From: an uncultured Bacteroidaceae bacterium
Lineage (GTDB): Bacteria > Bacteroidota > Bacteroidia > Bacteroidales > Bacteroidaceae
Reading direction: 5' to 3'
Assembly (NCBI GenBank): GCA_944321635.1
Contig: CALULY010000001.1
Span: 62,001-126,000, forward strand
DNA: 64,000 nucleotides
The notes beneath the pieces are model-generated. The model was not told the DNA's origin. It did no database searches and saw only the letters and a list, made by a program, of their open reading frames with translations. The position numbers and the translations under genes were made by a program. Numbering within the stretch: position 1 is the stretch's first letter; each line of letters opens with the position of its first letter. Of this stretch, positions 1 through 8,586 are shown piece by piece.

Positions 1-558
1 TTCAATCCCAAGGTGCCGGCAATCATCTATGACGATGCGACGTTGACGGTGGCGACAATCCCGCTCAAGCACAGGTTGCCGTGTGCCGGTTTCCTCTTCA
101 AGGAACATGAGGGGCTGCTGCATCTCAACCGCTGGGCGTGCGACAAGCATGGCGTGCCGATGGCCTGGTATGGTCGGTTGAAAAGCGGCAGTGACTATGT
201 GGCCGATGACGGCACGGTCATTCCCAATGCACTGTTGACTACGCCGCGTGACCCGGTGCGCAGTTATGCCTATTGCTCTGACACAGTCTACCGGCCGCAG
301 TTGGTGGAACTGGTGGCTGGGATTGATTTGCTCTACCACGAGGCGACTTTTGCCGAGGCTGATGCGGCGCGGGCACGGGAGACATTCCACTCCACGGCTC
401 GGCAGGCGGCGCAAATCGCCAAGGATGCAGGGGTGGGGCGGCTGTTGCTCGGGCACTACTCGGCACGCTACAAGGACCTCCAGCCGCTGTTGGACGAGGC
501 AAGGGAGGTGTTCGATGAAACATACTTGTCACAGGAGGGCATGAAATTGAGCCTTTGA
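1..558 (+). CDS. rnz: Ribonuclease Z, C-terminal part (5' truncated by window edge)
   Basis: The frame is open from base 1, so the start lies outside the window; the first ATG at 13 is internal. RNase Z is a metallo-beta-lactamase-fold endonuclease that trims tRNA 3' trailers. The visible part carries late family motifs: LLYHEATF, followed by HSTARQAA (metal-binding His) and LLLGHYSARY (last His motif). About 185 residues are present of a usual length near 300. The next gene has its own promoter 45 bases after the stop codon. Identity is fairly sure from the order and spacing of the three motifs. Confidence 0.88.
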   Translation, partial: FNPKVPAIIYDDATLTVATIPLKHRLPCAGFLFKEHEGLLHLNRWACDKHGVPMAWYGRLKSGSDYVADDGTVIPNALLTTPRDPVRSYAYCSDTVYRPQLVELVAGIDLLYHEATFAEADAARARETFHSTARQAAQIAKDAGVGRLLLGHYSARYKDLQPLLDEAREVFDETYLSQEGMKLSL

Positions 559-603
559 CCGCTTTTGACGCCACGTTCCTTTGCTTGTTACTGCAATCCT
601 GCT

Positions 604-611
604 TACTTTTG
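604..611 (+). promoter_or_regulatory. Bacteroidetes -7 promoter element for the T9SS-tail protein
   Basis: TACTTTTG fits the TAnnTTTG -7 consensus of Bacteroidetes sigma-ABfr. A TTTG lies 20 bases upstream (580-583), the expected -33 spacing. The ATG follows at 650, giving a leader of roughly 30 nt. Confidence 0.6.
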
Positions 612-649
612 CCACATCAAACATTGTTTAATATTAAAGGCATTAGCTT

Positions 650-1435
650 ATGAAAAAGATTTTTACTTCTGTTTTGTTCTTGACTTTCGCGGCTTCTGTG
701 ATGGCTCAAGAGAATTTGGTTCAGAACTCAACTTTCGAAGAGTGGAATGACGAGAATGGACGTCCTGAGAACTGGTTGCTCTATGACGGAACCGCTACTC
801 GCATTGAGGGTACTTCTGCTGGCACTTACGGGACATCGTGGAGTCAAACTGGCAAAGGTAACTCAGCTCTCCTCCAGTATGTTAATGGCTTGACGGAGAA
901 TACTAAGTACACAGTGTCGTACGATTACAAAGTCACAAACGTCAATTCTGATAATTCTTTCCGCCACTGGTTACGCTGGCAAAATGCCGATAGGAAATAT
1001 CTTAGCACAGACTCTTATCTTGATGATGACTATGAGGATATGCAGTTTGGAGGGGATAATAGTGTGTATATGGAAAATTCTACGGAGTGGAAGCATGTAT
1101 CGATGGAAATTACTACACCAGAAACTGCAGTGTCTCTGTATTTAGCTTTCCGTTGCTACGGTGGCAGCACGGTTGCTATCGCCAACCCAATGATGGTCGA
1201 AGGTTCTGGCAGCGGACTGTCCGACGCGCAGGCTGAGAAGACTGGCATCTATTCAGCAAACGGCAACGTCTATGTGCTCTCCAATGGCGTGGGCACGGTC
1301 GAGGTCTACAACCTCCTCGGTCAGTTGGTTCGCACGGAGCAAGTCGTTGACGGCTGCAATGAGCTCAGCGGTCTCAATGCCGGCCAGGTGTATGTCGTCC
1401 GCTATGGTGACAAGGCGCAGAAGGTTGTCCTCTGA
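650..1435 (+). CDS. Secreted protein with carbohydrate-binding-like domain and T9SS-type sorting tail
   Basis: 261 residues. A signal peptide (MKKIFTSVLFLTFAASVMAQ) is followed by a segment starting NLVQNSTFEEWND, typical of galactose-binding-like / CBM4_9 modules (about residues 21-180). After a short Gly/Ser linker, residues about 195-261 (GIYSANGNVYVLS, VEVYNLLGQLV, ending KAQKVVL) match the type A sorting domain of type IX secretion. Family knowledge suggests export to the surface and binding of a glycan; no catalytic domain is visible. It has its own promoter and terminator, so it is monocistronic. The ligand is unknown. Confidence 0.75.
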   Translation: MKKIFTSVLFLTFAASVMAQENLVQNSTFEEWNDENGRPENWLLYDGTATRIEGTSAGTYGTSWSQTGKGNSALLQYVNGLTENTKYTVSYDYKVTNVNSDNSFRHWLRWQNADRKYLSTDSYLDDDYEDMQFGGDNSVYMENSTEWKHVSMEITTPETAVSLYLAFRCYGGSTVAIANPMMVEGSGSGLSDAQAEKTGIYSANGNVYVLSNGVGTVEVYNLLGQLVRTEQVVDGCNELSGLNAGQVYVVRYGDKAQKVVL

Positions 1436-1456
1436 TCCAAGACATTCAAGTTTGAC

Positions 1457-1490
1457 AAAAGGCATCCCCCGGCGGGATGCCTTTTTGTTT
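1457..1490 (+). terminator. Rho-independent terminator
   Basis: AAAAGGCATCCC pairs with GGGATGCCTTTT around a short loop, followed by TTTTTGTTT. It lies 22 bases after the stop of the T9SS-tail protein. Confidence 0.85.
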
Positions 1491-1521
1491 GCATCCGTTT
1501 TGACGTTGGCGGCAGGCGCAC

Positions 1522-1529
1522 TATCTTTG
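1522..1529 (+). promoter_or_regulatory. -7 element for the anti-sigma/Spy/sigma operon
   Basis: TATCTTTG followed by C matches TAnnTTTGC. The first ATG is at 1590. The leader contains a possible stem (TTGCAA...CCC with GGG...TTGCAA, about 1527-1560). Confidence 0.55.
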
Positions 1530-1589
1530 CAACACCCCGGGATTAAACCTTGGGTTGCAATCGAAGTCTAACATTAAAATGTAAAGACT

Positions 1590-2000
1590 ATGGCCAAAGA
1601 AGATTACTTGTTGAGCAAGTGCGGGCGGGAAAACCCGTTCAAAGTCCCCGAAGGATATTTTGACCAATTCGCCGACGAACTGATGAAGAGGTTGCCGGAG
1701 AGGATCTTCGAGGAAGAAACCCCACGCAAAGTCACCCTCTGGGACAAGGTCAAGCCAGTGGTATACCTCGCCGCAATGTTCGCCGGCATCGCCGCGATGT
1801 TCGCAATCGGCGAAGACTTCATGCGGTCGGACGACGAGACCAAAGCCGGGACAGGGCTGGTAGCGACAGGTGGCACGGCCGCGACGGTTGAAGAGACGGC
1901 GGAGGATGACCTTGCCTTTGACTACTGCAACTACGTGATGAACGAAAGTGAAATGGATGACTACTCCATGTATCTCTATATGGAGGAGATTGTCGAATAA
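1590..2000 (+). CDS. Putative membrane anti-sigma factor-like protein
   Basis: 136 residues. The N-terminus contains NPFKVPEGYFDQFADEL and LPE, a signature I associate with Bacteroidetes anti-sigma-like proteins encoded beside ECF sigma factors. One membrane segment lies near residues 53-72 (VVYLAAMFAGIAAMFAI), and the C-terminus is acidic. The gene is followed after 22 bases by a Spy-like protein and then by an ECF sigma gene, so the three probably form an envelope stress operon. Binding to the neighbouring sigma is inferred from context. The order, with sigma last, differs from the usual sigma-first order. Confidence 0.6.
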   Translation: MAKEDYLLSKCGRENPFKVPEGYFDQFADELMKRLPERIFEEETPRKVTLWDKVKPVVYLAAMFAGIAAMFAIGEDFMRSDDETKAGTGLVATGGTAATVEETAEDDLAFDYCNYVMNESEMDDYSMYLYMEEIVE

Positions 2001-2022
2001 CCCCACAGACACCACACACGAC

Positions 2023-2466
2023 ATGAGGAAGATATTGATACTGGCAACGGCCATCCTCCTTGCCGCCGTCATCCCTGCAATGGCGCAGGTCGGAGGCATG
2101 ACACGCGAGCAATTCAGGCAGTACAAGGAGAATTTCCTGAAAAACGAATTGAAGCTGAGCGATGCAACGGCCGCACGATTCTTCCCCATCTACGAGGACT
2201 ACCAGGACAAGAAGCAGAAACTTTACAACGAGAACCAAGCCCTGATGGACAAGGCCGGCATGGCCAGCGAAGCGGAGTACCGCGCCATCATCGACAGGCT
2301 GCAAGCCTTGGGGCGGGCATCCAATGAACTTGAGGAGGAATATCTCGCCAAACTCAAGACAGTCCTGACCTACGAGCAGATATTCAAGCTCGGCAAGGCC
2401 GAGACGAAGTTCCAAAAACACATCCTCAAAGAACTCACACGCAGCAAGACCAAGACGCGCAAGTGA
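2023..2466 (+). CDS. Spy/CpxP-like periplasmic protein
   Basis: 147 residues from the ATG at 2023, which starts a clear signal peptide (MRKILILATAILLAAVIPAMAQ); the frame extends further upstream but overlaps the previous gene. The mature part is helical and charged (MTREQFRQYKENFLKNEL, FFPIYEDYQDKKQKLYN, LTYEQIFKLGKAE). This resembles small Bacteroidetes sensors/chaperones of the Spy/CpxP LTxxQ kind found next to ECF sigma factors. It probably acts in the periplasm and reports folding stress. The C-terminus is very basic (TRSKTKTRK). Confidence 0.6.
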   Translation: MRKILILATAILLAAVIPAMAQVGGMTREQFRQYKENFLKNELKLSDATAARFFPIYEDYQDKKQKLYNENQALMDKAGMASEAEYRAIIDRLQALGRASNELEEEYLAKLKTVLTYEQIFKLGKAETKFQKHILKELTRSKTKTRK

Positions 2467-2511
2467 CACCTTTCATCGACAAACAGGGATGAATCAAACG
2501 TTGCAGACGAG

Positions 2512-3060
2512 ATGAAAGATTACGACGAAAAAGCAGTCTTGCTCCAACTCGAAGAACCATCGACACGCCGCAAGGCATTCGAGGCTATTGTCCGCCATTA
2601 CAGCAGCCAGCTGTATTGGCAGATACGCCGTCTCGTCATCGACCACGACGATGCCAACGACCTGCTGCAAAACACCTTCATCAAGGCATGGATGAATGTC
2701 GAGTACTTCAGGGGCGATGCCAAGATGTCCACATGGCTCTACCGCATCGCTTTGAACGAATGCCTCACGTTCATCTCCAAGCGTTCGCAGACGCTGCCCC
2801 TCGACCAGATGTCGGAATCAAAGGCCGAAGAGCTCGTCGCCGACCAGTACTTCACCGGTGACGAAGCCCAGCTCCTCCTCCAGAGGGCGTTGCTCACGCT
2901 CCCGGACAAGCAGAGGATGGTGTTCAACCTCCGTTACTTTGACGAGATGAGCTACGACGAGATGTCGCAGATATTCGGCACAACCGTCGGCGCGCTCAAA
3001 TCATCCTACCACATCGCCGTCAAGAAAGTCGAGGACTATGTGAAGCGGCACTCCAAATGA
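2512..3060 (+). CDS. ECF-type RNA polymerase sigma factor
   Basis: 182 residues. Sigma-70 region 2 spans about residues 22-90 (DDANDLLQNTFIKAW, STWLYRIALNECL) and region 4 about 122-175 (LPDKQRMVFNLRYFDEMSYDE, with a helix-turn-helix through GTTVGALKSSYH). Regions 1 and 3 are missing, as in ECF sigmas. It lies 45 bases after the Spy-like gene and is the last gene of the set. Control by the upstream membrane anti-sigma-like protein is an inference. No terminator is obvious after the stop. Confidence 0.88.
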   Translation: MKDYDEKAVLLQLEEPSTRRKAFEAIVRHYSSQLYWQIRRLVIDHDDANDLLQNTFIKAWMNVEYFRGDAKMSTWLYRIALNECLTFISKRSQTLPLDQMSESKAEELVADQYFTGDEAQLLLQRALLTLPDKQRMVFNLRYFDEMSYDEMSQIFGTTVGALKSSYHIAVKKVEDYVKRHSK

Positions 3061-3393
3061 CCGCGCGGCGTGCCCCGTGCCAGCAACATCAATCAGACAT
3101 ACCTCCAGGCATCCCGTGCCGCACCATCTGCGCATTTTGATGGCAGACGGCGAGTCTCCGGCGGATGCCAGGGACCTCAAGGAGGCGCACATTGCGCGTC
3201 TCTGTCCCCGCGCGGTGTGATGAGCCTAAAACTATTCCTTGTGCCTTAGCAGAGCATGATGTGCCTCTCCCGCCAAACGGTGAATGGGCGGCCGTTGCTT
3301 GGGATGTGCGCGGACGCGGGCGATAGCATCTCTGCGGCCGCACTGAGGCATCTTGCCAGGGCAGCCGGGGATGAAATCAACGGAAATAGGCAC
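3061..3393. other. Gene-free spacer
   Basis: No convincing gene on either strand; open frames here lack family features. No strong hairpin with a T-tract was found. The spacer leads into the first family A array. Confidence 0.5.
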
Positions 3394-3570
3394 AAACTTT
3401 ACTTAGGTCAGACACAAAGTTCGTTTCCTCGGTGCATGAAGTATATTCAGAAGTTTTGTTTATATATTCAGAACTTCTGTTTATATATTCAAAAGTTCTG
3501 TTTTAACTTTATGTCCGACCTTTTTTAACTTTAGGTCTGACCTAATGGAAGTTTAAGCACCGGGAGGGTG
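3394..3570. repeat. Family A phased palindromic array, copy A1
   Basis: About eight tandem registers of 22 bp start at 3395, 3417, 3439, 3461, 3483, 3505, 3527 and 3549. The middle units are AT-rich (TATATTCA then CAGAAGTTTTG, CAGAACTTCTG, CAAAAGTTCTG). The outer units are richer in GC and carry GTC-N-GAC cores. Dyad centres are at 3410, 3453, 3474, 3495, 3516 and 3538. TTAGGTCTGACCTAA at 3531-3545 is a perfect 15-base palindrome. The array ends about 100 bases before the promoter of the C-S lyase gene. Confidence 0.8.
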
Positions 3571-3671
3571 GAGTTTGTCCCTTACCCTTGAGGGATGCGC
3601 CTCTTTGCCAGGGTTGACGGTGACGGGGAGATTATCTGTAATATATTTACATCCGCATGGCTGCCAATCGT

Positions 3672-3679
3672 TATTTTTG
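3672..3679 (+). promoter_or_regulatory. -7 element for the C-S lyase gene
   Basis: TATTTTTG followed by C. The ATG at 3721 is 41 bases downstream, which supports the longer start; the alternative ATG at 3829 would leave a leader of about 140 nt. Confidence 0.55.
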
Positions 3680-3720
3680 CGGCATGAGTACTAACATTTG
3701 AAAGAGAAAGGTCAGATTTT

Positions 3721-5001
3721 ATGAGCAAAAGATCAGGATTTGCCCCGTCCGACGAGCACCGTGGGGATGGATTTGAAACCACGCGCGACGGAGGACTGCC
3801 GACGAATGAGGGATGCGGTGCGGATGCGATGCGCTATGACTTCGATGAGAGGATCGAGAGGCGCGGCACCAATTCCTACAAATGGGACAGTGCCGGCGAC
3901 CGCGACGTGCTGCCGATGTGGGTGGCAGACATGGACTTCCGCACCGCGCCTCCGGTCATCGCCGTGCTCAGGCGCAGGGTCGAGCATGGCATCTTCGGTT
4001 ATGTGCGTGTGCCCGATGCCTACTATGATGCCGTCACGGGCTGGTTTGCGCGGCGGCATGATTGGCCTGTCTGCCGCGAATGGCTGATGTACACGTCGGG
4101 TGTCGTGCCGGCAGTGTCGGCCATCATCAAGGCTTTGACGCGGCCGGGTGACAAGGTGGTGTTGCAGACACCAGTCTACAACTGCTTTTTCTCCTCGGTC
4201 AGGAACAACGGGTGTGAGGTGGTTTCCAATCCTTTGCGGCGTGTGGGCGGCAGTTATGTCATGGACTATGACGACTTGGAGCGCAAGTTGTCCGACCCAG
4301 CCGTGCGCCTGCTCGTGCTGTGCAACCCGCACAATCCTGTGGGCAGGGTGTGGCGGCGCGACGAGCTTGAGAGGCTGGGCGATGCGTGCCTGCGTCATGG
4401 GGTGAAAGTCATTGCGGATGAGATCCATTGCGAACTGGTGTTCGCGGGACATGAATACGTTCCCTTTGCCTCGTTGTCCGACGCTTTCCTGCACAACTCG
4501 GTGACGTGCCTGTCGCCGAGCAAGGCGTTCAACATCGCGGGGTTGCAGATTGCCAGCATCGTCTCGGCGGACGAGGATGTGCGGCGGCGCATCGACCGCG
4601 CGATCAACATCAATGAGGTGTGCGATGTCAACCCTTTTGGCATCGAGGCGACGGTGGCTGCCTACGGCGAGGGCGGCGAGTGGCTGGACAGTCTGCTGGT
4701 GTATCTGAAAGGCAACTACGATTGCATGGCCGATTACTGCGCGAGGTATCTGCCGGATTTCCCCATCACGGAACTTGAGGGGACATATCTCGTGTGGATG
4801 GATTGCCGTGCCGTGTGCGACGACTCCGAGAGGTTGGAGGAGGAATTGTTGTCCGAGGCGCGGTTGTGGCTGAATGCCGGGACGATGTATGGCGACGAGG
4901 GGCAGGGCTTCATGCGGTGGAACATCGCTTGCCCGCGTGCCGTGATGCTCGACGGGCTGGAGCGTTTCAGACGTTTTGTCGAAAGACGATTGCGCAAGTG
5001 A
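3721..5001 (+). CDS. PLP-dependent MalY/PatB-type cystathionine beta-lyase (C-S lyase)
   Basis: 426 residues from 3721, or 390 from the ATG at 3829. The family part begins MRYDFDERIERRGTNSYKWD (residue 37), where MalY/PatB proteins normally start. It continues with LPMWVADMDF, the substrate-domain LLVLCNPHNPVGRVW, IADEIHCELVF and SPSKAFNIAGLQ, which holds the PLP lysine. The enzyme cleaves C-S bonds of cystathionine or related amino acids, giving pyruvate, ammonia and a thiol. The first 36 residues look unstructured and have no family counterpart, so the true start is uncertain. It lies 26 bases before a GT9 gene. Confidence 0.85.
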   Translation: MSKRSGFAPSDEHRGDGFETTRDGGLPTNEGCGADAMRYDFDERIERRGTNSYKWDSAGDRDVLPMWVADMDFRTAPPVIAVLRRRVEHGIFGYVRVPDAYYDAVTGWFARRHDWPVCREWLMYTSGVVPAVSAIIKALTRPGDKVVLQTPVYNCFFSSVRNNGCEVVSNPLRRVGGSYVMDYDDLERKLSDPAVRLLVLCNPHNPVGRVWRRDELERLGDACLRHGVKVIADEIHCELVFAGHEYVPFASLSDAFLHNSVTCLSPSKAFNIAGLQIASIVSADEDVRRRIDRAININEVCDVNPFGIEATVAAYGEGGEWLDSLLVYLKGNYDCMADYCARYLPDFPITELEGTYLVWMDCRAVCDDSERLEEELLSEARLWLNAGTMYGDEGQGFMRWNIACPRAVMLDGLERFRRFVERRLRK

Positions 5002-5027
5002 CGGACTATACCATTATATATAGGGAT

Positions 5028-6074
5028 ATGATACGGAAGATATTGGTCATACGATTTAGGCGCATCGGTGATTCTGTCCTCTCGACCGCTCTTTGCCGCA
5101 GCCTGAAGGAGAATTTCCCCGATGCCGAGGTGCATTTTGTCATCAATGAGGGCATCGCGCCGCTCTACTACGGGCATCCCGACATTGACAAGGTGGTGCC
5201 TTTTGCCGAAAAGGATTGCCATGGCTGGCACTATGTCAAGAAGGTGTGGCGGACGGTGCACGATGAGCATTTTGATGTGATCGTGGATATGCGCTCAACG
5301 CCCAAGACGTTGTTGTTCTCGCTCTTCTCGTTGGGGACGAAGTACAGGATTGGCCGTCGCAAGGCTTACAATGCGCTCATCCACAACTACCGTGTGTCCG
5401 ACCAGCCGGGTGATGACCGGGTGCAGAGCAACCTGAGACTGGTCGAGCCTTTGGCGGCAGCCAAGGGCGGTGAAGTGGTGAAGGACGAGGCGTTCAGGCT
5501 GAGTGTCTCGGATGAGGAGGTGGTGGCCTACCGTGATTATATGGCGAGCCACGGGATTGACTTCGCCCGTCCCATCATCCTCTGTGCGGTGACGGCGCGT
5601 GTGCCGCACAAGGTCTGGCCATACGACAAGATGAGCCGCGTGCTCAAACGTCTGGTCGAGAGGTTTGATGCGCAGTTGGTGTTCAACTATGCCGGCGATG
5701 TCGAGACTGCTGCCGCCAAGTCCATCTGGGAGAGCATGGGGCGGGACAAGCGTGTGTTCCTTGACATCGAGGCGCGTGGATTGCGTGAATTGTGTGCCTT
5801 GGTTGCCAATTCGTCGTTTTTCTTCGGCAACGAGGGCGGGCCGCGTCATATAGCACAGGCGTTTGGTGTGCCGTCGTTCGCGATTTATCCGCCGGACATC
5901 AGCAAACATTTCTGGCTTCCGGGCGATGACCCGCGTTACAGGGGCATCTCGCCGGACGACTATTTGCCGTTGGGGCAGCAGGCCGGGATGGACTATGCGG
6001 CACGTTTCGCCTTGATTCCCGAGGAGGATGTGTGGGCTCAGTTGAGTGCTATGCTTGAGACCTACCTGCACTGA
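5028..6074 (+). CDS. Glycosyltransferase family 9 (heptosyltransferase-like)
   Basis: 348 residues from ATG 5028; the longer frame runs back into the previous gene. The N-terminus MIRKILVIRFRRIGDSVLST is the classic GT9 opening, with two Rossmann halves. The late motif FFGNEGGPRHIAQAFGVPSF is the nucleotide-sugar site of the family. The enzyme is expected to add heptose or another sugar to the lipopolysaccharide core at the inner membrane. The donor sugar cannot be told from sequence. It is probably cotranscribed with the C-S lyase and ends at a strong hairpin shared with the convergent rprY-like gene. Confidence 0.82.
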   Translation: MIRKILVIRFRRIGDSVLSTALCRSLKENFPDAEVHFVINEGIAPLYYGHPDIDKVVPFAEKDCHGWHYVKKVWRTVHDEHFDVIVDMRSTPKTLLFSLFSLGTKYRIGRRKAYNALIHNYRVSDQPGDDRVQSNLRLVEPLAAAKGGEVVKDEAFRLSVSDEEVVAYRDYMASHGIDFARPIILCAVTARVPHKVWPYDKMSRVLKRLVERFDAQLVFNYAGDVETAAAKSIWESMGRDKRVFLDIEARGLRELCALVANSSFFFGNEGGPRHIAQAFGVPSFAIYPPDISKHFWLPGDDPRYRGISPDDYLPLGQQAGMDYAARFALIPEEDVWAQLSAMLETYLH

Positions 6075-6106
6075 GCGCATCGCTTGCGCCGTGCGGTGTG
6101 AAAACA

Positions 6107-6138
6107 AGCGGGGCGGTCGCTGTGACGACCGCCCCGCT
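6107..6138. terminator. Hairpin terminator between convergent genes
   Basis: A perfect 13-bp stem (AGCGGGGCGGTCG / CGACCGCCCCGCT) with a six-base loop. On the minus strand it is followed by TGTTTTC, so it best serves the minus-strand regulator gene; it may also stop the GT9 transcript. Confidence 0.75.
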
Positions 6139-6150
6139 CTGTGCCAGGCC

Positions 6151-6849
6151 TTATTCGCTGTCGGGGATGATCAGCTTGTAGCCTTTGCCGTGGATGTTTA
6201 TGATCTCGATTGACGGGTCTTCTTTCAAGTGCTTGCGCAGTTTGGTGATGTAGACATCCATGCTTCTTGCGTTGAAGTAGTTGTCATCTATCCAGATGGT
6301 CTTCAGGGCAAAGTCGCGCTGGAGTATCTCGTTGGAGTGCGCACAGAGCAGTGAGAGGAGCTCGGACTCCTTGGTCGTGAGCTTGGTGCTCTTGCCGTCG
6401 ATGGTCAGGACTTGCTTTTGCGTGTCAAATGTGAACTTGCCAATCTTGTAGAATGTTGTTTCCTTGGTCTTCTTGCCTTTGATGCGGCGCAAGATGGCTT
6501 CGATCCTGAAGATGAGTTCTTCCATGCTGAACGGCTTGGTGATGTAGTCGTCCGCCCCGTTTTTAAAGCCCTCGAAGACATCTTCCTTCAACGTTTTCGC
6601 CGTAAGGAATATGATTGGGATGTCCGAATTCACCGACCTGATTTCCTGTGCAAGCGTGAATCCGTCTTTTTTGGGCATCATCACGTCAAACACGCACAAG
6701 TCATATTTGTTTTTGAGGAAAGCCTTGTAGCCCTCTTCACCGTCAGGGCAGAGGTCGGCGTCGTAGCCTTTGGCCTGGAGGTATTCCCGCAGGAGCATGC
6801 CAAGATTCTCGTCATCTTCGCAAAGTAGGATTTTCAGTTTCTCTTCCAT
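6151..6849 (-). CDS. rprY: OmpR-family response regulator, RprY-like
   Basis: 232 residues. The receiver domain (1-120) has the acidic pair EDDE, phospho-acceptor Asp55 in CVFDVMMPKKDG, the Thr of IIFLTAK and the Lys of DDYITKPFS. The C-terminal winged helix (about 130-230) includes LTTKESELLSLLC and ARSMDVYITKLRKHL. It closely resembles RprY of Bacteroides fragilis. The kinase gene lies directly upstream with a 3-base gap, so the two are cotranscribed. The regulon is not visible here. The symbol is given by resemblance to the RprXY pair. Confidence 0.85.
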   Translation of the reverse strand: MEEKLKILLCEDDENLGMLLREYLQAKGYDADLCPDGEEGYKAFLKNKYDLCVFDVMMPKKDGFTLAQEIRSVNSDIPIIFLTAKTLKEDVFEGFKNGADDYITKPFSMEELIFRIEAILRRIKGKKTKETTFYKIGKFTFDTQKQVLTIDGKSTKLTTKESELLSLLCAHSNEILQRDFALKTIWIDDNYFNARSMDVYITKLRKHLKEDPSIEIINIHGKGYKLIIPDSE

Positions 6850-6852
6850 AGT

Positions 6853-8388
6853 TTATTGTTTTGTTGGTAATGTTATTATGAATTTGGTGCCTACGTTGGT
6901 CTCGCTCTCAGCCTTGATTGTCCCCTTGTGGTCGGTGATTATCTTTTTGACGTAGGCAAGACCCAACCCGAAGCCTTTCACCTTGTAGAGGTTGCCGGTC
7001 GGCACGCGGTAGAATCTTTCGAATATCTTTTTCAGGTTTTCCTTCTTGATGCCAATGCCGTTGTCCTCGATGGAAATGTGCAGTTTGTTGTTCTCATTCC
7101 AGGTCTTGACGGTGAGTTCGAGGGCTTCGTTCTCTTTCCTGTACTTGACGGCATTGTCCATGAGGTTGAAGATGACGTTTGTGATGTGCATCTCGTCCCC
7201 CTCGATTGTCGGCATCTCGGCGTTGAGCTCAGTCGTTAGGCGTCCCCCGTAGTTGGACACTTTGAGCCTGAAGGTGTTGACGACGTTCTCAATCAGGTCG
7301 TTGATGTTGAGTTCCTTCATCTTGAGCATGGCCTTTTGCCTGTCAAACATGGATGTCTGCAACACTTTCTCGACGAGGAACCGCAGTCTCTTTGTCTCGT
7401 CGTTGATGACTGTCGAGATGTGGTTGAACATTGCCGGCGACTTTGACAGTGTGTCGTCGTTGAGCATCTGCGCGGCAAGTGAGATGGTCGAGATGGGGGT
7501 TTTCAGCTCATGGGTCATGTTGTTGATGAAATCGTTCTTCATCTCCGACAGTTTCTTTTGCATCGTTATGCTGTAGATGGTGACGATGAACGTTATGATG
7601 ATGATGAGGGTGAAAATGATCGATGGGATCATGAACTTTATCGAGTCGTACATATATTCGCTCCTGTCCGGGAAGTGCAACACCAGCATTCCTGTGTTGC
7701 TTTGTATGTCGTTCTGGAACAGGACTTGCTGGTAGCTTTTCTCTATCCCCTTGTCGTCGAAGTCAGGACAACGGTAGATTTCCTGCCCGTTGCTGCCGAG
7801 GATGGTGTAGTGGTACTTCAGCCCGATGCCGTTGTTGCTCAGCTCTTTCTTGATGTAGTAGTCGAGTTGTTTTACATTTACGCGTTTCTCGATTGGGACT
7901 TCGCTTGAGTGGTACAAGATGCCCAGTGCCACTTCGTCGAGCAGCGAGCGTTGGAAGACATATTTGTTTTTGAGCGTCTCCTGGAGACTCTCGGTCGTCT
8001 GTTTGATGGATTTGTTTTTGCCGAAGTTGTCCCGGGCGATTATGATCTTGGGATTTTGCGCGGGCTGCATTGTTATGGCCCTTATCTCAAAGGATGAGTA
8101 GAAGTCATTCCCCTTGCTGTAAGATTTGTAGCGTTGCTGCAAGAGGCTGTTGGGCTGTGCAAGTTTCTTGTTGTCGGTGGATTCGTAAAGCTCTTTTTCG
8201 AGGTATTTGAGTGTCTCGTCGTACTCAAGGTTGTGTGTCACTTGATTCAAGCTGCGTTTGACCGATTCGTCAAACTGCTCATTCCTCATCTTGACCATCC
8301 TCTCGATGTATGTCACCTGCAAAAGCAACAGACACGCGAAAGAAAATATCATTATGATGCTTAACGCCCAAATCTTTATTTTTTTCAT
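6853..8388 (-). CDS. rprX: Sensor histidine kinase, RprX-like
   Basis: 511 residues from the ATG at 8388; the same frame also has an ATG at 8409. Segments: TM1 (about 5-25), a periplasmic sensor region of about 225 residues, TM2 (252-274), the HisKA H-box with His293 (NNMTHELKTPIS), the N-box (LMDNAVKYRKEN), and G-boxes (DNGIGI, GFGLGLAYV). It phosphorylates the downstream RprY-like regulator. The sensor region shows no known ligand fold to me. A TATATTTG element sits only 5 bases before the chosen ATG, so the transcript may be almost leaderless, or a different start is used. Confidence 0.83.
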   Translation of the reverse strand: MKKIKIWALSIIMIFSFACLLLLQVTYIERMVKMRNEQFDESVKRSLNQVTHNLEYDETLKYLEKELYESTDNKKLAQPNSLLQQRYKSYSKGNDFYSSFEIRAITMQPAQNPKIIIARDNFGKNKSIKQTTESLQETLKNKYVFQRSLLDEVALGILYHSSEVPIEKRVNVKQLDYYIKKELSNNGIGLKYHYTILGSNGQEIYRCPDFDDKGIEKSYQQVLFQNDIQSNTGMLVLHFPDRSEYMYDSIKFMIPSIIFTLIIIITFIVTIYSITMQKKLSEMKNDFINNMTHELKTPISTISLAAQMLNDDTLSKSPAMFNHISTVINDETKRLRFLVEKVLQTSMFDRQKAMLKMKELNINDLIENVVNTFRLKVSNYGGRLTTELNAEMPTIEGDEMHITNVIFNLMDNAVKYRKENEALELTVKTWNENNKLHISIEDNGIGIKKENLKKIFERFYRVPTGNLYKVKGFGLGLAYVKKIITDHKGTIKAESETNVGTKFIITLPTKQ

Positions 8389-8392
8389 ATAG

Positions 8393-8400
8393 CAAATATA
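8393..8400 (-). promoter_or_regulatory. Possible -7 element overlapping the kinase start
   Basis: Minus-strand TATATTTG followed by C, a perfect fit to TAnnTTTGC, but only 5 bases from the ATG at 8388. Either the mRNA is near leaderless or the match is by chance. Confidence 0.35.
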
Positions 8401-8409
8401 TGAACTCAT

Positions 8410-8586
8410 GCAACCTTGGACGTTTCTGTTAACTATAATTAATCGTGATTTAACCTAATTCTATCTTTTATGCGTGGATGATGAATGTAAAACGAGATAT
8501 AAAGCTAATTAATTGTGAACACACTCGTCAATCCCTTGTCTTGTGCCAGACCGCGCGGGCATAAGGGGCTGGTGCTTTGTCGGGAT
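8410..8586. other. Gene-free spacer upstream of the kinase gene
   Basis: AT-rich near 8440-8520, with no supported gene. It runs into the family C array; the whole gene-free stretch extends to the terminator at 8784. Confidence 0.4.

Noticed and set aside
2023-2466. Start at 1948 for the Spy-like protein
   Set aside because: It would overlap the upstream gene by 50 bases and put 25 residues before the signal peptide.
3256-3528. 90-residue frame
   Set aside because: It is read through array A1, giving repetitive LYIQKF-like residues; an artefact of the repeat.
3394-3570. CRISPR array
   Set aside because: Repeats are spaced regularly, but units vary, there are no constant repeats with unique spacers of 28-40 bp, and no cas gene is near.
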